Shown here one piece after another: positions 1 to 8,868 of a stretch of 41,372 nt of DNA. Each line of letters opens with the position of its first letter. The stretch's first letter is position 1. The DNA comes from Gammaproteobacteria bacterium (GTDB taxonomy: Bacteria; Pseudomonadota; Gammaproteobacteria; GCA-001735895): assembly GCA_024232855.1 (NCBI GenBank), contig JAAEPH010000330.1, positions 1 through 41,372 of the forward strand. Reading direction: 5' to 3'. The notes beneath the pieces were generated by a model that saw nothing but the letters and a program-made list of their open reading frames with translations, did no database searches and was not told where the DNA came from. A program made the translations under genes and the position numbers.

Positions 1-155
1 CTCCAAATTAAAACCCACAGGTTCGAAAGCGTGCCTACGGTTCGAGGCAAGCGATGATTCCCCTCGCGACGTAGCACTTATGATATTCCCACGTGCACGG
101 GAATAACGAGAGGGGTTTTAAGGTTTGTAAGTGTGCGGGGAATGGCGACGGGGGG
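1..155. other. Non-coding flank downstream of polA
   Basis: No gene is recognised here. Around positions 84-106 there is a hairpin-capable sequence with arms TATTCCC and GGGAATA around an 8-base loop. It lies just past the 3' end of polA, but in the polA direction it is not followed by a run of T, so it is not a convincing intrinsic terminator. Confidence 0.4.
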
Positions 156-2867
156 CTAGTGGGCTTCGTGCCAGTTGAGGCCGACGCCGGCATCCACTTC
201 CAGCGCCACGTTCAGATCAGCCGCCGAGGTCATCAAGCCGGCAATGGCGTCGCGGCAAAGATCGACTTCAGCGCTGTTCACTTCGAATACGAGTTCATCG
301 TGAACCTGCATTATCATCTTGCAATCCGGTTGGGTGTCAACCAGCCAGGACTGCACCCTGATCATGGCGCGCTTGATGATATCGGCGGCGGTACCCTGCA
401 TTGGCGCATTGATCGCGGTGCGCTCCGCGTACTGGCGCAGGTTGCCATTGCGCGCATTGATGTCGGGCAGGTAAAGCCTGCGCCCGAAAACCGTTTCCAC
501 GTATCCCTGCTCGCGAGCGCGTTGCTTTGTTTCCTCCATGTAGCGCCTGACGCCAGGGTATCGCTCGAAGTAGGTATCGACATACTGTTGCGCCTCGTTG
601 CGGCCAATGCTCAATTGCTTGCCGAGGCCGAAGGCCGACATGCCGTAGATCAGGCCGAAGTTGATCGCCTTGGCCGCGCGCCGCTGCTCGTTACTGACCT
701 GTTCCAGCTGCTTGTCAAACACTTCGGCGGCGGTCGCGCGATGCACATCGAGCCCGCGCGCAAAAGCGCCTAGCAGGCTTTCATCGGCCGACAGGTGAGC
801 CATGATACGCAATTCGATCTGCGAATAGTCGAGCGCCAGGAGGCTGTATCCCGATGGCGCAACAAAGGCTTCGCGAATGCGGCGCCCCTCGGCGGTGCGT
901 ATGGGTATGTTCTGCAGGTTCGGGCTGGTCGATGACAAGCGCCCGGTCGAGGCGACCGCCTGCTGGTACGAGGTATGCACACGACCGGTACGGGCATTGA
1001 TTTCCTGGGGTAATTTGTCGATGTAGGTCGACATCAATTTGTTGAGGCTGCGATGCTCTAGCAGCAGCGCCGGAATTTCATAATCACGCGCGAGTTCTTC
1101 GAGCACGTCTTCCGCCGTCGATGGCTGCCCCTTGGGTGTCTTGCGCAACACCGGCAGTTCCAGCTTTTCAAAGAAAATGGCCTGGATTTGCTTGGGTGAA
1201 CCGAGATTGAACACCTCACCCGCCTGTTCATAAATCGATTGCTCTATGCGCTGTAATTTCTGGTCGAGTTCCTTCCCCTGCTTTTGCAGTAACTGGGGAT
1301 CGATCAACACGCCATTCTGTTCCACGTCGATAAGCACATCGACCAGCGGCATTTCAATGTTTCGGTAAACCTCGCCGAGTTTTTCATTCTGGCTCAGTTC
1401 GTCACCGAGCTTGCGGTGCAACTGTAGCGTAACATCGGCATCTTCCGCGGCGTAATCACTGGCCTGTTCGAGTTCGATCAGATCGAATGTTTTCTGTTTG
1501 ACGCCCTTGCCCGCAATATCCTCGTAGTGGATGGTTTCGCGGCCAAGATAGTGCTTCGCAAGGTCATCCATGTTATGGCGGCTCGCGGTCGAGTTGAAGA
1601 CATAGGATTCGAGCATGGTATCGTCGGCGATGCCACGCAGCCGGATGCCCTCACCGATGAATATATGCGCATCGTACTTGATGTTCTGGCCGATCTTGCC
1701 GATCGCCGGATCTTCTAGCAGCGGTTTGAGCGCGGCCAGCACGGTCGCCTTGTCGAGCTGCTCGGGCGCCCCGTCATAGCGATGCGCAAGCGGAATGTAA
1801 CAGGCCTCGCCGGGCTCGACGCAAAGCGAAATTCCAACCAGCTCGGCCTGCATGTAATCAATGCTGGTGGTTTCGGTATCGACGGCGAAGGTCCCCGCCT
1901 TGCGCAGCCGCTCGAGCCACTGGTCGAAGTCCGCCTGCGTCAACACGCACTGGTAGTCCGCATCGGGCTTGCTTTTCCCGGGTCCAACCGCGGCGGCTCC
2001 ATCGTCGCCGAGCTCATCCAGCCAGCGGGTAAACCCGTATTCCCGGTACAGAGCCGCCAGCGTGGCGGGGTCCGCATCGCGCTGCTCGAGTTCATCGATC
2101 CCGATACCGGTATCGCAGTCGAGCTTGACCGTCGCCAGCTGGTAGGACATGGGCAAAAAGCCAAGCGATTCGCGCAGATATTCGCCGACTTTGCCACCAA
2201 TTTCATCGGCGTGGTCGATCACACCCTGCATGCTGCCGTACTCCTCGATCCACTTCGCCGCGGTCTTGGGGCCAACCTTGGGAACACCCGGAATATTGTC
2301 CGAGCTGTCGCCCATCAGTGCCAGATAATCCACGATCTGGTCGGGGCGTACCTGGAATTTTTCCTTTACGCGATCCTCGTCGAGCAACTGATTGCTCATC
2401 GTATTGATCAGCGTCACCTTGTCGTTGACCAGTTGTGCGAGATCCTTGTCGCCAGTGGAAATCAACACCTGGTAACCTTGCTCTGTCGCCTCACGGCTCA
2501 TGGTGCCGATGATGTCGTCCGCCTCGACGCCCTCGATACAGACCAGCGGCATTCCCTGGGCCTTGATGAGTTCATGCAGCGGTACGATCTGTTCGCGCAA
2601 CTCGTCCGGCATTGGCGGCCTGTTAGCCTTGTACTCCGGATAGATATCGTTACGGAATGTCTTGCCCTTGGCGTCGAACACCACGGCGATGCGATCGGGT
2701 TGCTCGTCCTTGATCAGCTTGCGCAGCATGTTGATGACGATATAGATCGCCTGCGTCGGGAACCCGGTCGGGCTCGTCATTCTCTGGTTAAGCCGCGTAT
2801 GGTAGGCGCGGAACAGGTAAGAACTGCCGTCAACCAGCACCAGTTTTTTTTGATTATTTTGATTCAT
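156..2867 (-). CDS. polA: DNA polymerase I
   Basis: Family A DNA polymerase of 903 residues, the full usual length, acting in Okazaki-fragment processing and repair. In order it has an N-terminal 5'-3' exonuclease/flap domain (starts LVLVDGSSYLFRAYH, with the metal-site stretch GVEADDIIGT and the GDSSDNIPGVPKVGPKTA helix-hairpin-helix), a 3'-5' proofreading domain whose first acidic motif is intact (FAVDTETTS near residue 330), and a polymerase domain with STGRLSSTSPNLQNIP, LALDYSQIELR and the C-terminal MQVHDELVFE. The proofreading site therefore looks active, unlike in many Gram-positive PolA proteins. It is transcribed away from a thrB-like remnant at 2886-3092. A TATGAT-like -10 lies at 2908-2913 on the minus strand, but without a clear -35. 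The ATG start is followed by an A-rich stretch and has no good ribosome binding site. Confidence 0.97.
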   Translation of the reverse strand: MNQNNQKKLVLVDGSSYLFRAYHTRLNQRMTSPTGFPTQAIYIVINMLRKLIKDEQPDRIAVVFDAKGKTFRNDIYPEYKANRPPMPDELREQIVPLHELIKAQGMPLVCIEGVEADDIIGTMSREATEQGYQVLISTGDKDLAQLVNDKVTLINTMSNQLLDEDRVKEKFQVRPDQIVDYLALMGDSSDNIPGVPKVGPKTAAKWIEEYGSMQGVIDHADEIGGKVGEYLRESLGFLPMSYQLATVKLDCDTGIGIDELEQRDADPATLAALYREYGFTRWLDELGDDGAAAVGPGKSKPDADYQCVLTQADFDQWLERLRKAGTFAVDTETTSIDYMQAELVGISLCVEPGEACYIPLAHRYDGAPEQLDKATVLAALKPLLEDPAIGKIGQNIKYDAHIFIGEGIRLRGIADDTMLESYVFNSTASRHNMDDLAKHYLGRETIHYEDIAGKGVKQKTFDLIELEQASDYAAEDADVTLQLHRKLGDELSQNEKLGEVYRNIEMPLVDVLIDVEQNGVLIDPQLLQKQGKELDQKLQRIEQSIYEQAGEVFNLGSPKQIQAIFFEKLELPVLRKTPKGQPSTAEDVLEELARDYEIPALLLEHRSLNKLMSTYIDKLPQEINARTGRVHTSYQQAVASTGRLSSTSPNLQNIPIRTAEGRRIREAFVAPSGYSLLALDYSQIELRIMAHLSADESLLGAFARGLDVHRATAAEVFDKQLEQVSNEQRRAAKAINFGLIYGMSAFGLGKQLSIGRNEAQQYVDTYFERYPGVRRYMEETKQRAREQGYVETVFGRRLYLPDINARNGNLRQYAERTAINAPMQGTAADIIKRAMIRVQSWLVDTQPDCKMIMQVHDELVFEVNSAEVDLCRDAIAGLMTSAADLNVALEVDAGVGLNWHEAH

Positions 2868-2885
2868 TTTTTAACCGATGCGTAA

Positions 2886-3092
2886 AAATGCCCGACCCTG
2901 AACCCGGATCATATCACAGCCGCAACGGCAGCTTCGCGCTTCTGGTTGTCGCGGCTTTACGACAAGGCCTTCCCGCTGAGCGGCGAACTGACCTTTATCA
3001 AATACCCCGACATTTTTCGCGAAATGCACCGCTTGCGCGGTACACAGTCCGTCATTCCGGGCCTCGCGGATCCAGTCCCGCGCACGGGCTAA
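2886..3092 (+). pseudogene. thrB: Remnant of homoserine kinase ThrB (C-terminal end)
   Basis: This open stretch has no start codon. A stop lies in frame at 2883-2885, and it ends at TAA 3090-3092. Its translation includes RFWLSRLYDKAFP, then GELTFIKYPDIF, which strongly resembles the C-terminus of the aminoglycoside-phosphotransferase-type ThrB (typically RFWLSRL..., FP..GE.T..K.P..F). From memory, thrB is a neighbour of polA in some gammaproteobacteria, which fits. Everything upstream of about the last 50 residues is missing, and the kinase active-site motifs are absent, so it cannot be functional. The tail after about 3045 shows no family similarity I recognise. Reading is by motif memory only. 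Confidence 0.55.
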
Positions 3093-3129
3093 CCCGGATG
3101 TTGCATCAGCCGAGTAAACTCCCGGTCAA

Positions 3130-4464
3130 CTACTTGCCGATACAAAAGCTGGAAAATATCCGGCCGAGCAAGTCGTCACTGCTGAATTCGCCGGTAATTT
3201 CATTCAGGTCGTGCTGTGCCTGGCGCAGGTCTTCGGCCATCAGCTCACCGCTACGGGATTGCTCGAAGCCGTGTGCGGCCTGGCGCAGGCACTCGAGAGC
3301 GCGTTGCAGGGCGTCGACATGGCGGCGCCGCGCCATGAAGGTGTGATTGTCCTGATTGTAATCGGATATGTGGCCGGTAATACTGTCAACCAGCTTGTCC
3401 ATGCCGCGGTCGGCGCGTGTTGAAATATAGAGGCCGGCCGGGTCTGGCGCTTCACTTTCCGCGAGTAAATCACTCTTGCTGTAGACCAGTTGCAGGTTCG
3501 CAGCAGCGAGATCATCGAGTATGCGCCGGTCTTCACCCGTCATGCCCTTGCCGGCATCGACCAGGTATATGACGACGTCCGCCTGGCCAATTGACTCCCA
3601 GGCACGGCGTATGCCCTCACGCTCCACCGGATTTTGCGATTCGCTCAGGCCCGCGGTGTCGTTAATCCTGATGGGGACGCCGCGCAACGAAATATGTTCG
3701 CGCAGTACGTCCCGTGTGGTGCCTGCGATTTCGGTGACGATGGCGGCCTCGTAACCCGCGAGATAATTCAGCAGGCTCGACTTGCCGGCATTCGGCAACC
3801 CGGCCAGCGAGACGCTCAGACCTTCCTGCAGGGTTCTTCCCTGTTCGGCCTGTTCGAGCAAAGCCTGCAGTTTCACGGTGGCTTCGTCGAGGCGGCGGCC
3901 GATATCGATGTCGTTGAGAAAGTCGATTTCCTCCTCGGCAAAATCGAGGGCGGCTTCGATATAGGTGCGCAGGTTGACGATGTCGTCGTCGAGGTCATGC
4001 ACCTGTTGCGAAAACCGGCCCTCCAGCGAACGCATGGCGGCGCGCGACGCCGCCCGGCTACCCGACTCGATGAGATCGGCAATGGCTTCGGCCTGGGTCA
4101 GGTCGACCTTTCCGTTGAGAAATGCACGTTCCGAAAACTCACCGGCACGCGCCAGTCGGGCACCCAGCCCGCAGACACGTTCGAGCAGCATATCGAGCAC
4201 GATCGGCCCGCCATGCGCCTGAATCTCGACGCAATCTTCACCGCTGAAACTGTGCGGCGCCTTGAAAAACAGGCACAACCCATGATCAATGACCTGCTCA
4301 CCGGCATCGAAAAAGCGTCGGAACTGTATTTTCACGGGCACGAGGCTGCTGTGGCTTAACGCCTCGGCGATGGCGAGCGCCCTGCTTCCGGAAAGCCGTA
4401 CGATACCGATTCCGCCCGTACCGGGTGGAGTGGCAATGGCGGCTATGGTCTCATGCGCTGGCAT
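3130..4464 (-). CDS. mnmE: tRNA uridine-5-carboxymethylaminomethyl modification GTPase MnmE
   Basis: A 444-residue protein of normal length. With MnmG it makes the cmnm5 group on the wobble uridine of certain tRNAs. The N-terminal folate-binding domain begins ETIAAIATPPGTGGIGIVRLSG. The G domain is inserted in the helical domain, with GLPNAGKSSLLN (G1), EIAGTTRD (G2), NDTAGL (G3) and YSKSD (G4). The protein ends in the diagnostic CIGK, whose cysteine is required in the family. It lies 36 bases downstream of yidC in the usual rpmH-rnpA-yidD-yidC-mnmE order. The partner gene mnmG, which often follows, is not in this window. Confidence 0.97.
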   Translation of the reverse strand: MPAHETIAAIATPPGTGGIGIVRLSGSRALAIAEALSHSSLVPVKIQFRRFFDAGEQVIDHGLCLFFKAPHSFSGEDCVEIQAHGGPIVLDMLLERVCGLGARLARAGEFSERAFLNGKVDLTQAEAIADLIESGSRAASRAAMRSLEGRFSQQVHDLDDDIVNLRTYIEAALDFAEEEIDFLNDIDIGRRLDEATVKLQALLEQAEQGRTLQEGLSVSLAGLPNAGKSSLLNYLAGYEAAIVTEIAGTTRDVLREHISLRGVPIRINDTAGLSESQNPVEREGIRRAWESIGQADVVIYLVDAGKGMTGEDRRILDDLAAANLQLVYSKSDLLAESEAPDPAGLYISTRADRGMDKLVDSITGHISDYNQDNHTFMARRRHVDALQRALECLRQAAHGFEQSRSGELMAEDLRQAQHDLNEITGEFSSDDLLGRIFSSFCIGK

Positions 4465-4500
4465 CGTGATTTTGACGAGCGATGCGGGCCCGACCGCGGC

Positions 4501-6183
4501 TTACTTGTTGGCCCCGGCTTCGATACGCTTGGTGATTATCCATTGCTGGGTGATCGACAACACGTTGTTGATCACCCAGTACAGGACCAGGCCCGAGGGA
4601 AAGAAGGCGAAGAAGATGGTAAACACGAATGGCAGAGCCATCATGATCTTGGCCTGGATCGGATCGGGCGGCGGTGGATTGAGGCGTTGCTGGATGAACA
4701 TGCTGATGCCCATTACAAGCGGCAGCACATAGAAGGGATCCATAACGGATAAATCCTTGATCCAGAAAATAAAAGGCGCCTGGCGCAGGTCGACGCTTTC
4801 CAGCAAGGCCCAGTAGAGTGCGATAAAAACCGGAATTTGAACCAGGATCGGCAGGCAGCCACCCATCGGGTTTATCTTCTCGGTTTTGTATAGTTCCATC
4901 ATCGCCTGGTTCATCTTCTGACGATCGTCGCCATAGCGCTCTTTCAGGGTTTTCAGGCGCGGGCTCACTTTGCGCATTTTCGCCATCGAGCGATAACTGG
5001 TCTCGGAAAGCTTGTAGAACAGTGTCTTGACGGTCAACGTCAACAGGATAATCGCCACGCCCCAGTTACCGACAAAACCGTGATACCAGGACAGCAACCA
5101 GTAGAGCGGCTTGGACAGGAAGGTCAGAACACCATAGTCGACCGTGAGATCAAGCCCCGGCGAAATCTCTTCGAGGCGGTTGACTATCTTGGGCCCGACG
5201 AACAACTGGCTGTTAAACTCCGCGCTGCCGCCGGCCGCGGCCACCCTGTTTCCGGAACGCAGCCCTATGGTGTAGGTGGGCGGGTTACGCCGGGTATTGG
5301 CGATGGTGTAAACCAGGTTCGTTTCCTCCTGCTGTGGCACCCAGGCGGAAAGAAAATAGTGCTGAATCATCGCAATCCAGCCGCCGGTCGACTCCAGCTT
5401 CAATTGCGAATCTTCCATATCGTCGAACTTGACCTTTTCGTACTTGGTTTCTTCGTTGTAGTAAACCGATCCGGTATAGGTATAAAGCAGACGTGATGTT
5501 TCCAGTGGTGGAGAACGCTGGATCTGCCGGTACTGGCTACCCTGCCAATCCTGATGTGACTGGTTGCTGACCCGGTGCTTGACGTCAACCAGGTAGTCGC
5601 CCGGCCTGAAATGGTAGCTTTTTACCACCTCGATACCGTCCTGGCTCCAGTAAAAGGGCACGATCAATTCTTCCTGCCCGGTATCGAGCCTGTACTCGGT
5701 TTGATCGACACGGTAAAGGCTATGGTGAGTCGGCGCGGTCGATTGCTTGTTGCGCAAGCCGCTTTGCAAAATATGTAATGAATCGCTATCGCTGTGCACT
5801 AACTCGAGCCAGTCGTCGGGCTGCTCCAGCGAAGTCGGATACTTTTTCAGTTTGAGCGAGCGGATGACACCGCCGCGAGTATCGATCAACACCTGGATGA
5901 CATCGGTATCTACGCTCACCAGTTGTTGCGTCTCGACGCCTGGCGTTGTGCCTGCCGCGGCGTTGTCGCCGCCCTGCGCGCTATCCTTGCTGACAACTTC
6001 GGCCAGGTCCGGCAAATCATCGACGATCGCCTGCTGCCCTGAATCGGCGCCTAGCGCGGTGCTTTCTACCTGACTGTCTGAATGCGCTACCGGTTGCGGG
6101 CCATAATCGGCCTGCCACTGTTGCCACAACAACATGCCAACGAAGGCCAGCGCCGCGAACAGGAAAAGGCGGGTATTATCCAT
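4501..6183 (-). CDS. yidC: Membrane protein insertase YidC
   Basis: Inner-membrane insertase/chaperone of the YidC/Oxa1/Alb3 family, 560 residues from the start chosen here. It has an N-terminal membrane anchor (about residues 5-23, [15 protein letters not shown]), a large periplasmic beta domain typical of Gram-negative YidC, then the conserved C-terminal membrane domain from about residue 350 ([57 protein letters not shown]). The ATG at 6181-6183 gives the family-typical start MDNTRLFLF. An upstream in-frame ATG at 6225 would add 14 residues lying wholly inside yidD and is rejected. The chosen start overlaps the end of yidD by 8 bases, suggesting translational coupling. Confidence 0.97.
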   Translation of the reverse strand: MDNTRLFLFAALAFVGMLLWQQWQADYGPQPVAHSDSQVESTALGADSGQQAIVDDLPDLAEVVSKDSAQGGDNAAAGTTPGVETQQLVSVDTDVIQVLIDTRGGVIRSLKLKKYPTSLEQPDDWLELVHSDSDSLHILQSGLRNKQSTAPTHHSLYRVDQTEYRLDTGQEELIVPFYWSQDGIEVVKSYHFRPGDYLVDVKHRVSNQSHQDWQGSQYRQIQRSPPLETSRLLYTYTGSVYYNEETKYEKVKFDDMEDSQLKLESTGGWIAMIQHYFLSAWVPQQEETNLVYTIANTRRNPPTYTIGLRSGNRVAAAGGSAEFNSQLFVGPKIVNRLEEISPGLDLTVDYGVLTFLSKPLYWLLSWYHGFVGNWGVAIILLTLTVKTLFYKLSETSYRSMAKMRKVSPRLKTLKERYGDDRQKMNQAMMELYKTEKINPMGGCLPILVQIPVFIALYWALLESVDLRQAPFIFWIKDLSVMDPFYVLPLVMGISMFIQQRLNPPPPDPIQAKIMMALPFVFTIFFAFFPSGLVLYWVINNVLSITQQWIITKRIEAGANK

Positions 6184-6424
6184 GTTTATGCTCTGTACCA
6201 GCTCCGGGAACCGGATCATAACCACCGGCGTGCCAGGGATGACAACTACCGACGCGTTTCAACGCCAGCCAAAGTCCCTTGATAGCGCCATGGGATTCGA
6301 TTGCCTCGACGGCATATTGTGAACAACTGGGGGTGTAACGGCAATGATTACCGAGCAGGGGACTCAGCAGATAGCGATAAGCCTGGATCAGTAGAATCAG
6401 CGGTGCTATCAGGGATTTTCGCAT
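6176..6424 (-). CDS. yidD: Membrane protein insertion efficiency factor YidD
   Basis: Small 82-residue protein of the YidD family (UPF0161), thought to help YidC-dependent insertion at the inner face of the membrane. It shows the family signature [27 protein letters not shown], with its cysteines, followed by [24 protein letters not shown] and GGYDPVP. It overlaps the end of rnpA by 16 bases and the start of yidC by 8 bases, so this is a tightly packed operon. Confidence 0.95.
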   Translation of the reverse strand: MRKSLIAPLILLIQAYRYLLSPLLGNHCRYTPSCSQYAVEAIESHGAIKGLWLALKRVGSCHPWHAGGYDPVPGAGTEHKHG

Positions 6425-6777
6425 TTTCTTATTATGCTATTCCAATGTTGATCCAGGATAGCCGGGATTTTTTCCGGCCCGATTAAAAGTATCTCGCGTC
6501 TTACCATAATAACCAGGTCTCGCGCCGGTAATCGATGTTGTTCTTTACGAAAGCTTTCGCGAAACAGCCGTTTCAACCGGTTTCGCTTAACCGCTGTTGG
6601 TATCTGTTTGCGCGCTATTGCAAATCCCAGGCGCGGCGCGTCACCGTCTTTTCTTCCGACCAGGATCGTGATGCAGTCGCCAGCACATCGAAAATTGTTC
6701 TTAAAAACCTGCTGAAACTCGAAAGCACGCGTTAGTCTCAACCGTCTCGGGAAAGACTCACCGGTGCACGCACTCAC
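6409..6777 (-). CDS. rnpA: Ribonuclease P protein component
   Basis: Protein subunit of RNase P, 122 residues, which binds the catalytic RNA and helps mature the 5' ends of tRNAs. It contains [44 protein letters not shown] (the RNR basic signature) and [12 protein letters not shown]. The start is GTG at 6775-6777, only three bases after the rpmH stop, consistent with co-translation. Internal positions agree with the family; no alternative start is needed. Confidence 0.95.
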   Translation of the reverse strand: MSACTGESFPRRLRLTRAFEFQQVFKNNFRCAGDCITILVGRKDGDAPRLGFAIARKQIPTAVKRNRLKRLFRESFRKEQHRLPARDLVIMVRREILLIGPEKIPAILDQHWNSIIRKCENP

Positions 6778-6780
6778 GTT

Positions 6781-6915
6781 TTACAGGGCGAGACGCGCTC
6801 TGCCTTTCGCGCGACGCGCCCTAATAACACCTCGCCCGCCGCGAGTTTGCATGCGCGCACGGAAACCATGCGTTCTGGCACGCCTAATTTTACTGGGTTG
6901 AAATGTACGTTTCAT
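6781..6915 (-). CDS. rpmH: 50S ribosomal protein L34
   Basis: A 44-residue, very basic protein read directly from the minus strand: it begins [20 protein letters not shown] and continues with [18 protein letters not shown]. This is the invariant L34 pattern. It is the first gene of the rpmH-rnpA-yidD-yidC-mnmE cluster and marks the origin neighbourhood in many bacteria. A good sigma-70-type promoter lies 46 bases upstream of its ATG. Confidence 0.98.
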   Translation of the reverse strand: MKRTFQPSKIRRARTHGFRARMQTRGGRGVIRARRAKGRARLAL

Positions 6916-6961
6916 ATCAAACGCCTCGGCTCACTGTTTGTCACTTTCAACAAGGCGCGAC

Positions 6962-6990
6962 AATGTACTGTTAGACTTGCTCTACGTCAA
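6962..6990 (-). promoter_or_regulatory. Promoter of the rpmH operon
   Basis: On the minus strand TTGACG is followed after exactly 17 bases by TACATT: a five-of-six -35 match and a four-of-six -10 match, with an AT-rich upstream stretch (TTAATTAT) like an UP element. It reads into rpmH. No experimental support. Confidence 0.6.
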
Positions 6991-7085
6991 TAATTAATTA
7001 CCTCAATCAAGCAGATTTTACGCTTTGGCTCGCCGCACAACCCTGCGCCCCTTTGGCAGATTAGGGGGGAGACCCGGGCAGGGCT

Positions 7086-7247
7086 GAGTTTACACTTCGT
7101 TTAGCGGGCCGACGATTCGGGGTATAGCACCAAAAGCAGGCGCTTTTGGGCGACGCACGGAACTGTTTCCGAGTACGACTGCATGGACGCAGGAGGTAGA
7201 GCAATGCTGGAGCAATTGCCGAGGAAACCGGTGATATATGCGGGCTA
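7086..7247 (-). repeat. Dispersed palindromic element, copy A (rpmH-dnaA gap)
   Basis: Read on the minus strand it starts TAGCCCGCATATATCACC and continues with CTCGGCAATTGCTCC, GCATTGCTCTACCTCC and CATGCAGTCGTACT. The same blocks occur in the same order in the copy at 41030. It also holds CCCGCTAAACGAAGTGTAAACT, shared with the copy at 30807. It has no matching second terminal repeat that I can see, so its inner end (near 7086) is approximate; similarity may extend somewhat further. It lies between the divergent rpmH and dnaA promoters. A minus-strand open frame across it is judged not to be a gene. Confidence 0.7.
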
Positions 7248-7304
7248 ACGGCCGATACGTAGTGATTAACACGCAAAACATTGCTGATTTTCGAATTCGC
7301 CTCT

Positions 7305-7332
7305 TTGCTCGGGCTGTGGATAAGTATAGTAT
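7305..7332 (+). promoter_or_regulatory. Likely dnaA promoter with an embedded DnaA box
   Basis: TTGCTC (7305-7310) and TAGTAT (7327-7332) are separated by 16 bases. The spacer contains TGTGGATAA (7315-7323), the complement of the consensus DnaA box TTATCCACA. DnaA binding here would block the promoter, the classic autoregulation of dnaA. The expected RNA start is near 7339. The DnaA box is exact; the promoter hexamers are only moderate matches. Confidence 0.55.
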
Positions 7333-7482
7333 TGGGGGCTGGCCAATGTGTTTCGACAGAATCGAAAAATCGGGCATATTGCCAACAATCTTATTCATGG
7401 TGAAGCCCTCCTGACTGCGTTGAAGGTTGGCAATCGATTCCGTGTTGGTTTCGCACGGAAAGACAGACTAGCGGTAAATTTT

Positions 7483-8799
7483 TTGAATTCAATCTGGCAA
7501 CAGTGTATTTCCTGCCTCGAAGGCGAAATCAGTGAACAACAACTGAACACCTGGATTTTGCCGTTACAGGTTGAGCAGGACCCGAATTCGCTCAAACTGT
7601 TAGCACCCAATCGTTTTGTCATGGACTGGGTGCGTAAACATTTCCTCGATCGCATTCGCGAACTCGTTGTCAGCCTCGATGACAGCAAATCGATTTCGGT
7701 CAGCCTCTCTATAGGATCTCGATCCCGGGGTATAGAACCTGAAGCAACCGTCTCGAGCCCCCCGCCTCGAGCCTACCGATCCTCGGGTCTCAACGAGTCG
7801 CAGAAGTTCAGGAATTTTGTCGAAGGCAAGTCCAACCAACTGGCGCGGGCCGCATCAATCCAGATCAGCAGCCACCCGGGATCCGAGTACAACCCGCTTT
7901 ACATCTACGGTGGTGTAGGGCTCGGTAAAACCCATTTGATGCATGCGATTGGCAATCAGATACGAGAATACAACCCCGACGCCAACATCCTCTATGTGAA
8001 TTGCGAGCGCTTCGTGTCGGATATGGTCAAGGCCTTGCAGCATGGCCGCATGAATGATTTTAAAAACTCCTATCGTAGCCTCGACGCACTATTGATCGAC
8101 GATATCCAGTTTCTGGCCGATAAGAACCGCTCCCAGGAAGAGTTTTTCCATACTTTTAATTCGCTTTACGAGGCGAATGCGCAGATGGTGATTACCTGCG
8201 ATCGTTTTCCCAAGGAAATCGAGGGTCTCGAAGATCGTATCTGTTCCCGTCTCGGCTGGGGTCTTGCAGTCGATATCAAACCCCCCGACCTCGAGACCCG
8301 CGTTGCTATACTGAACAGCAAGGCGGAGCAGATCAATGCCGACGTGCCCGATGAAGTCGCTTTTTTTATTGCCGAGCGTTTCAAATCTAACATACGCGAA
8401 CTCGAGGGCGCATTGAAGCGCGTGGTAGCACATGCTCGTTTCACCGGGCAGCCGATTACCCAGGAATTTGCGCGCCAGGCGCTCAAGGAGTTGCTTGCCG
8501 TACAGGATAAACCGATAACCATCGATAACATCCAGAAGCTGGTAGCCGAGTACTACAAAATCCGTGTCGCTGATCTTTTATCAAGCCGTCGCAACCGTTC
8601 GATCACACGGCCACGTCAAATCGCGATGTCGCTGGCGAAATCGTTGACGCGACACAGTTTACCGGAAATTGGAAATGCCTTCGGCGGGCGGGATCACACT
8701 ACTGTACTGCATGCATGCCGTAAAGTTGTTGAATTGCGCAGCGAAGATCGGCGCATCGATGAAGATGTTGAAATCCTGGAGAGGATGTTAAGTAACTAA
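7483..8799 (+). CDS. dnaA: Chromosomal replication initiator protein DnaA
   Basis: AAA+ initiator that opens the origin and loads the helicase. Domain I is NSIWQQCISCLEGEISEQQLNTWILPLQ. A short variable linker follows. Domain III has Walker A GGVGLGKTHL, Walker B LLIDDIQF and RFKSNIRELEGAL. Domain IV has the DnaA-box signature GRDHTTVLHACRK. The start is uncertain. The TTG at 7483 gives 438 residues and puts Met three residues before IWQQC, as in the family. The ATG at 7348 would add 45 residues with no DnaA similarity and would lie almost at the predicted RNA start. Neither the TTG nor nearby codons has a strong ribosome binding site, so translation may be weak. It is followed by dnaN, recF and gyrB. 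Confidence 0.95.
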   Translation: MNSIWQQCISCLEGEISEQQLNTWILPLQVEQDPNSLKLLAPNRFVMDWVRKHFLDRIRELVVSLDDSKSISVSLSIGSRSRGIEPEATVSSPPPRAYRSSGLNESQKFRNFVEGKSNQLARAASIQISSHPGSEYNPLYIYGGVGLGKTHLMHAIGNQIREYNPDANILYVNCERFVSDMVKALQHGRMNDFKNSYRSLDALLIDDIQFLADKNRSQEEFFHTFNSLYEANAQMVITCDRFPKEIEGLEDRICSRLGWGLAVDIKPPDLETRVAILNSKAEQINADVPDEVAFFIAERFKSNIRELEGALKRVVAHARFTGQPITQEFARQALKELLAVQDKPITIDNIQKLVAEYYKIRVADLLSSRRNRSITRPRQIAMSLAKSLTRHSLPEIGNAFGGRDHTTVLHACRKVVELRSEDRRIDEDVEILERMLSN

Positions 8800-8813
8800 A
8801 CGAAGGTAGAAAC

Positions 8814-8822
8814 TGTGGATAA
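8814..8822 (-). promoter_or_regulatory. DnaA box
   Basis: TGTGGATAA on the plus strand, an exact TTATCCACA on the minus strand, 15 bases after the dnaA stop codon. Confidence 0.7.
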
Positions 8823-8859
8823 GCTATAGACAAAAAAGAAACCCATTTTTGTCCCGTAG

Positions 8860-8868
8860 TTATTCACA
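8860..8868 (+). promoter_or_regulatory. DnaA box
   Basis: TTATTCACA, one base from the strict consensus and within TTATNCACA. It is in opposite orientation to the box 38 bases upstream. Confidence 0.65.

Noticed and set aside
84-106. ACGTGC-centred hairpin as a further parS site
   Set aside because: It lacks the TGTT and AACA flanks of the ParB consensus; only the central CACGTG part is similar.
1782-2885. Plus-strand open frame of 367 codons
   Set aside because: It lies antisense to polA, whose protein motifs are unmistakable in the other strand.
3634-4359. Plus-strand open frame of 241 codons
   Set aside because: Antisense shadow of mnmE; no family motifs.
7061-7398. Minus-strand frames in the rpmH-dnaA gap containing RPAKRSVN
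   Set aside because: They lie across the dispersed repeat; the shared peptide comes from the repeated DNA (also at 30807) and not from a protein family.
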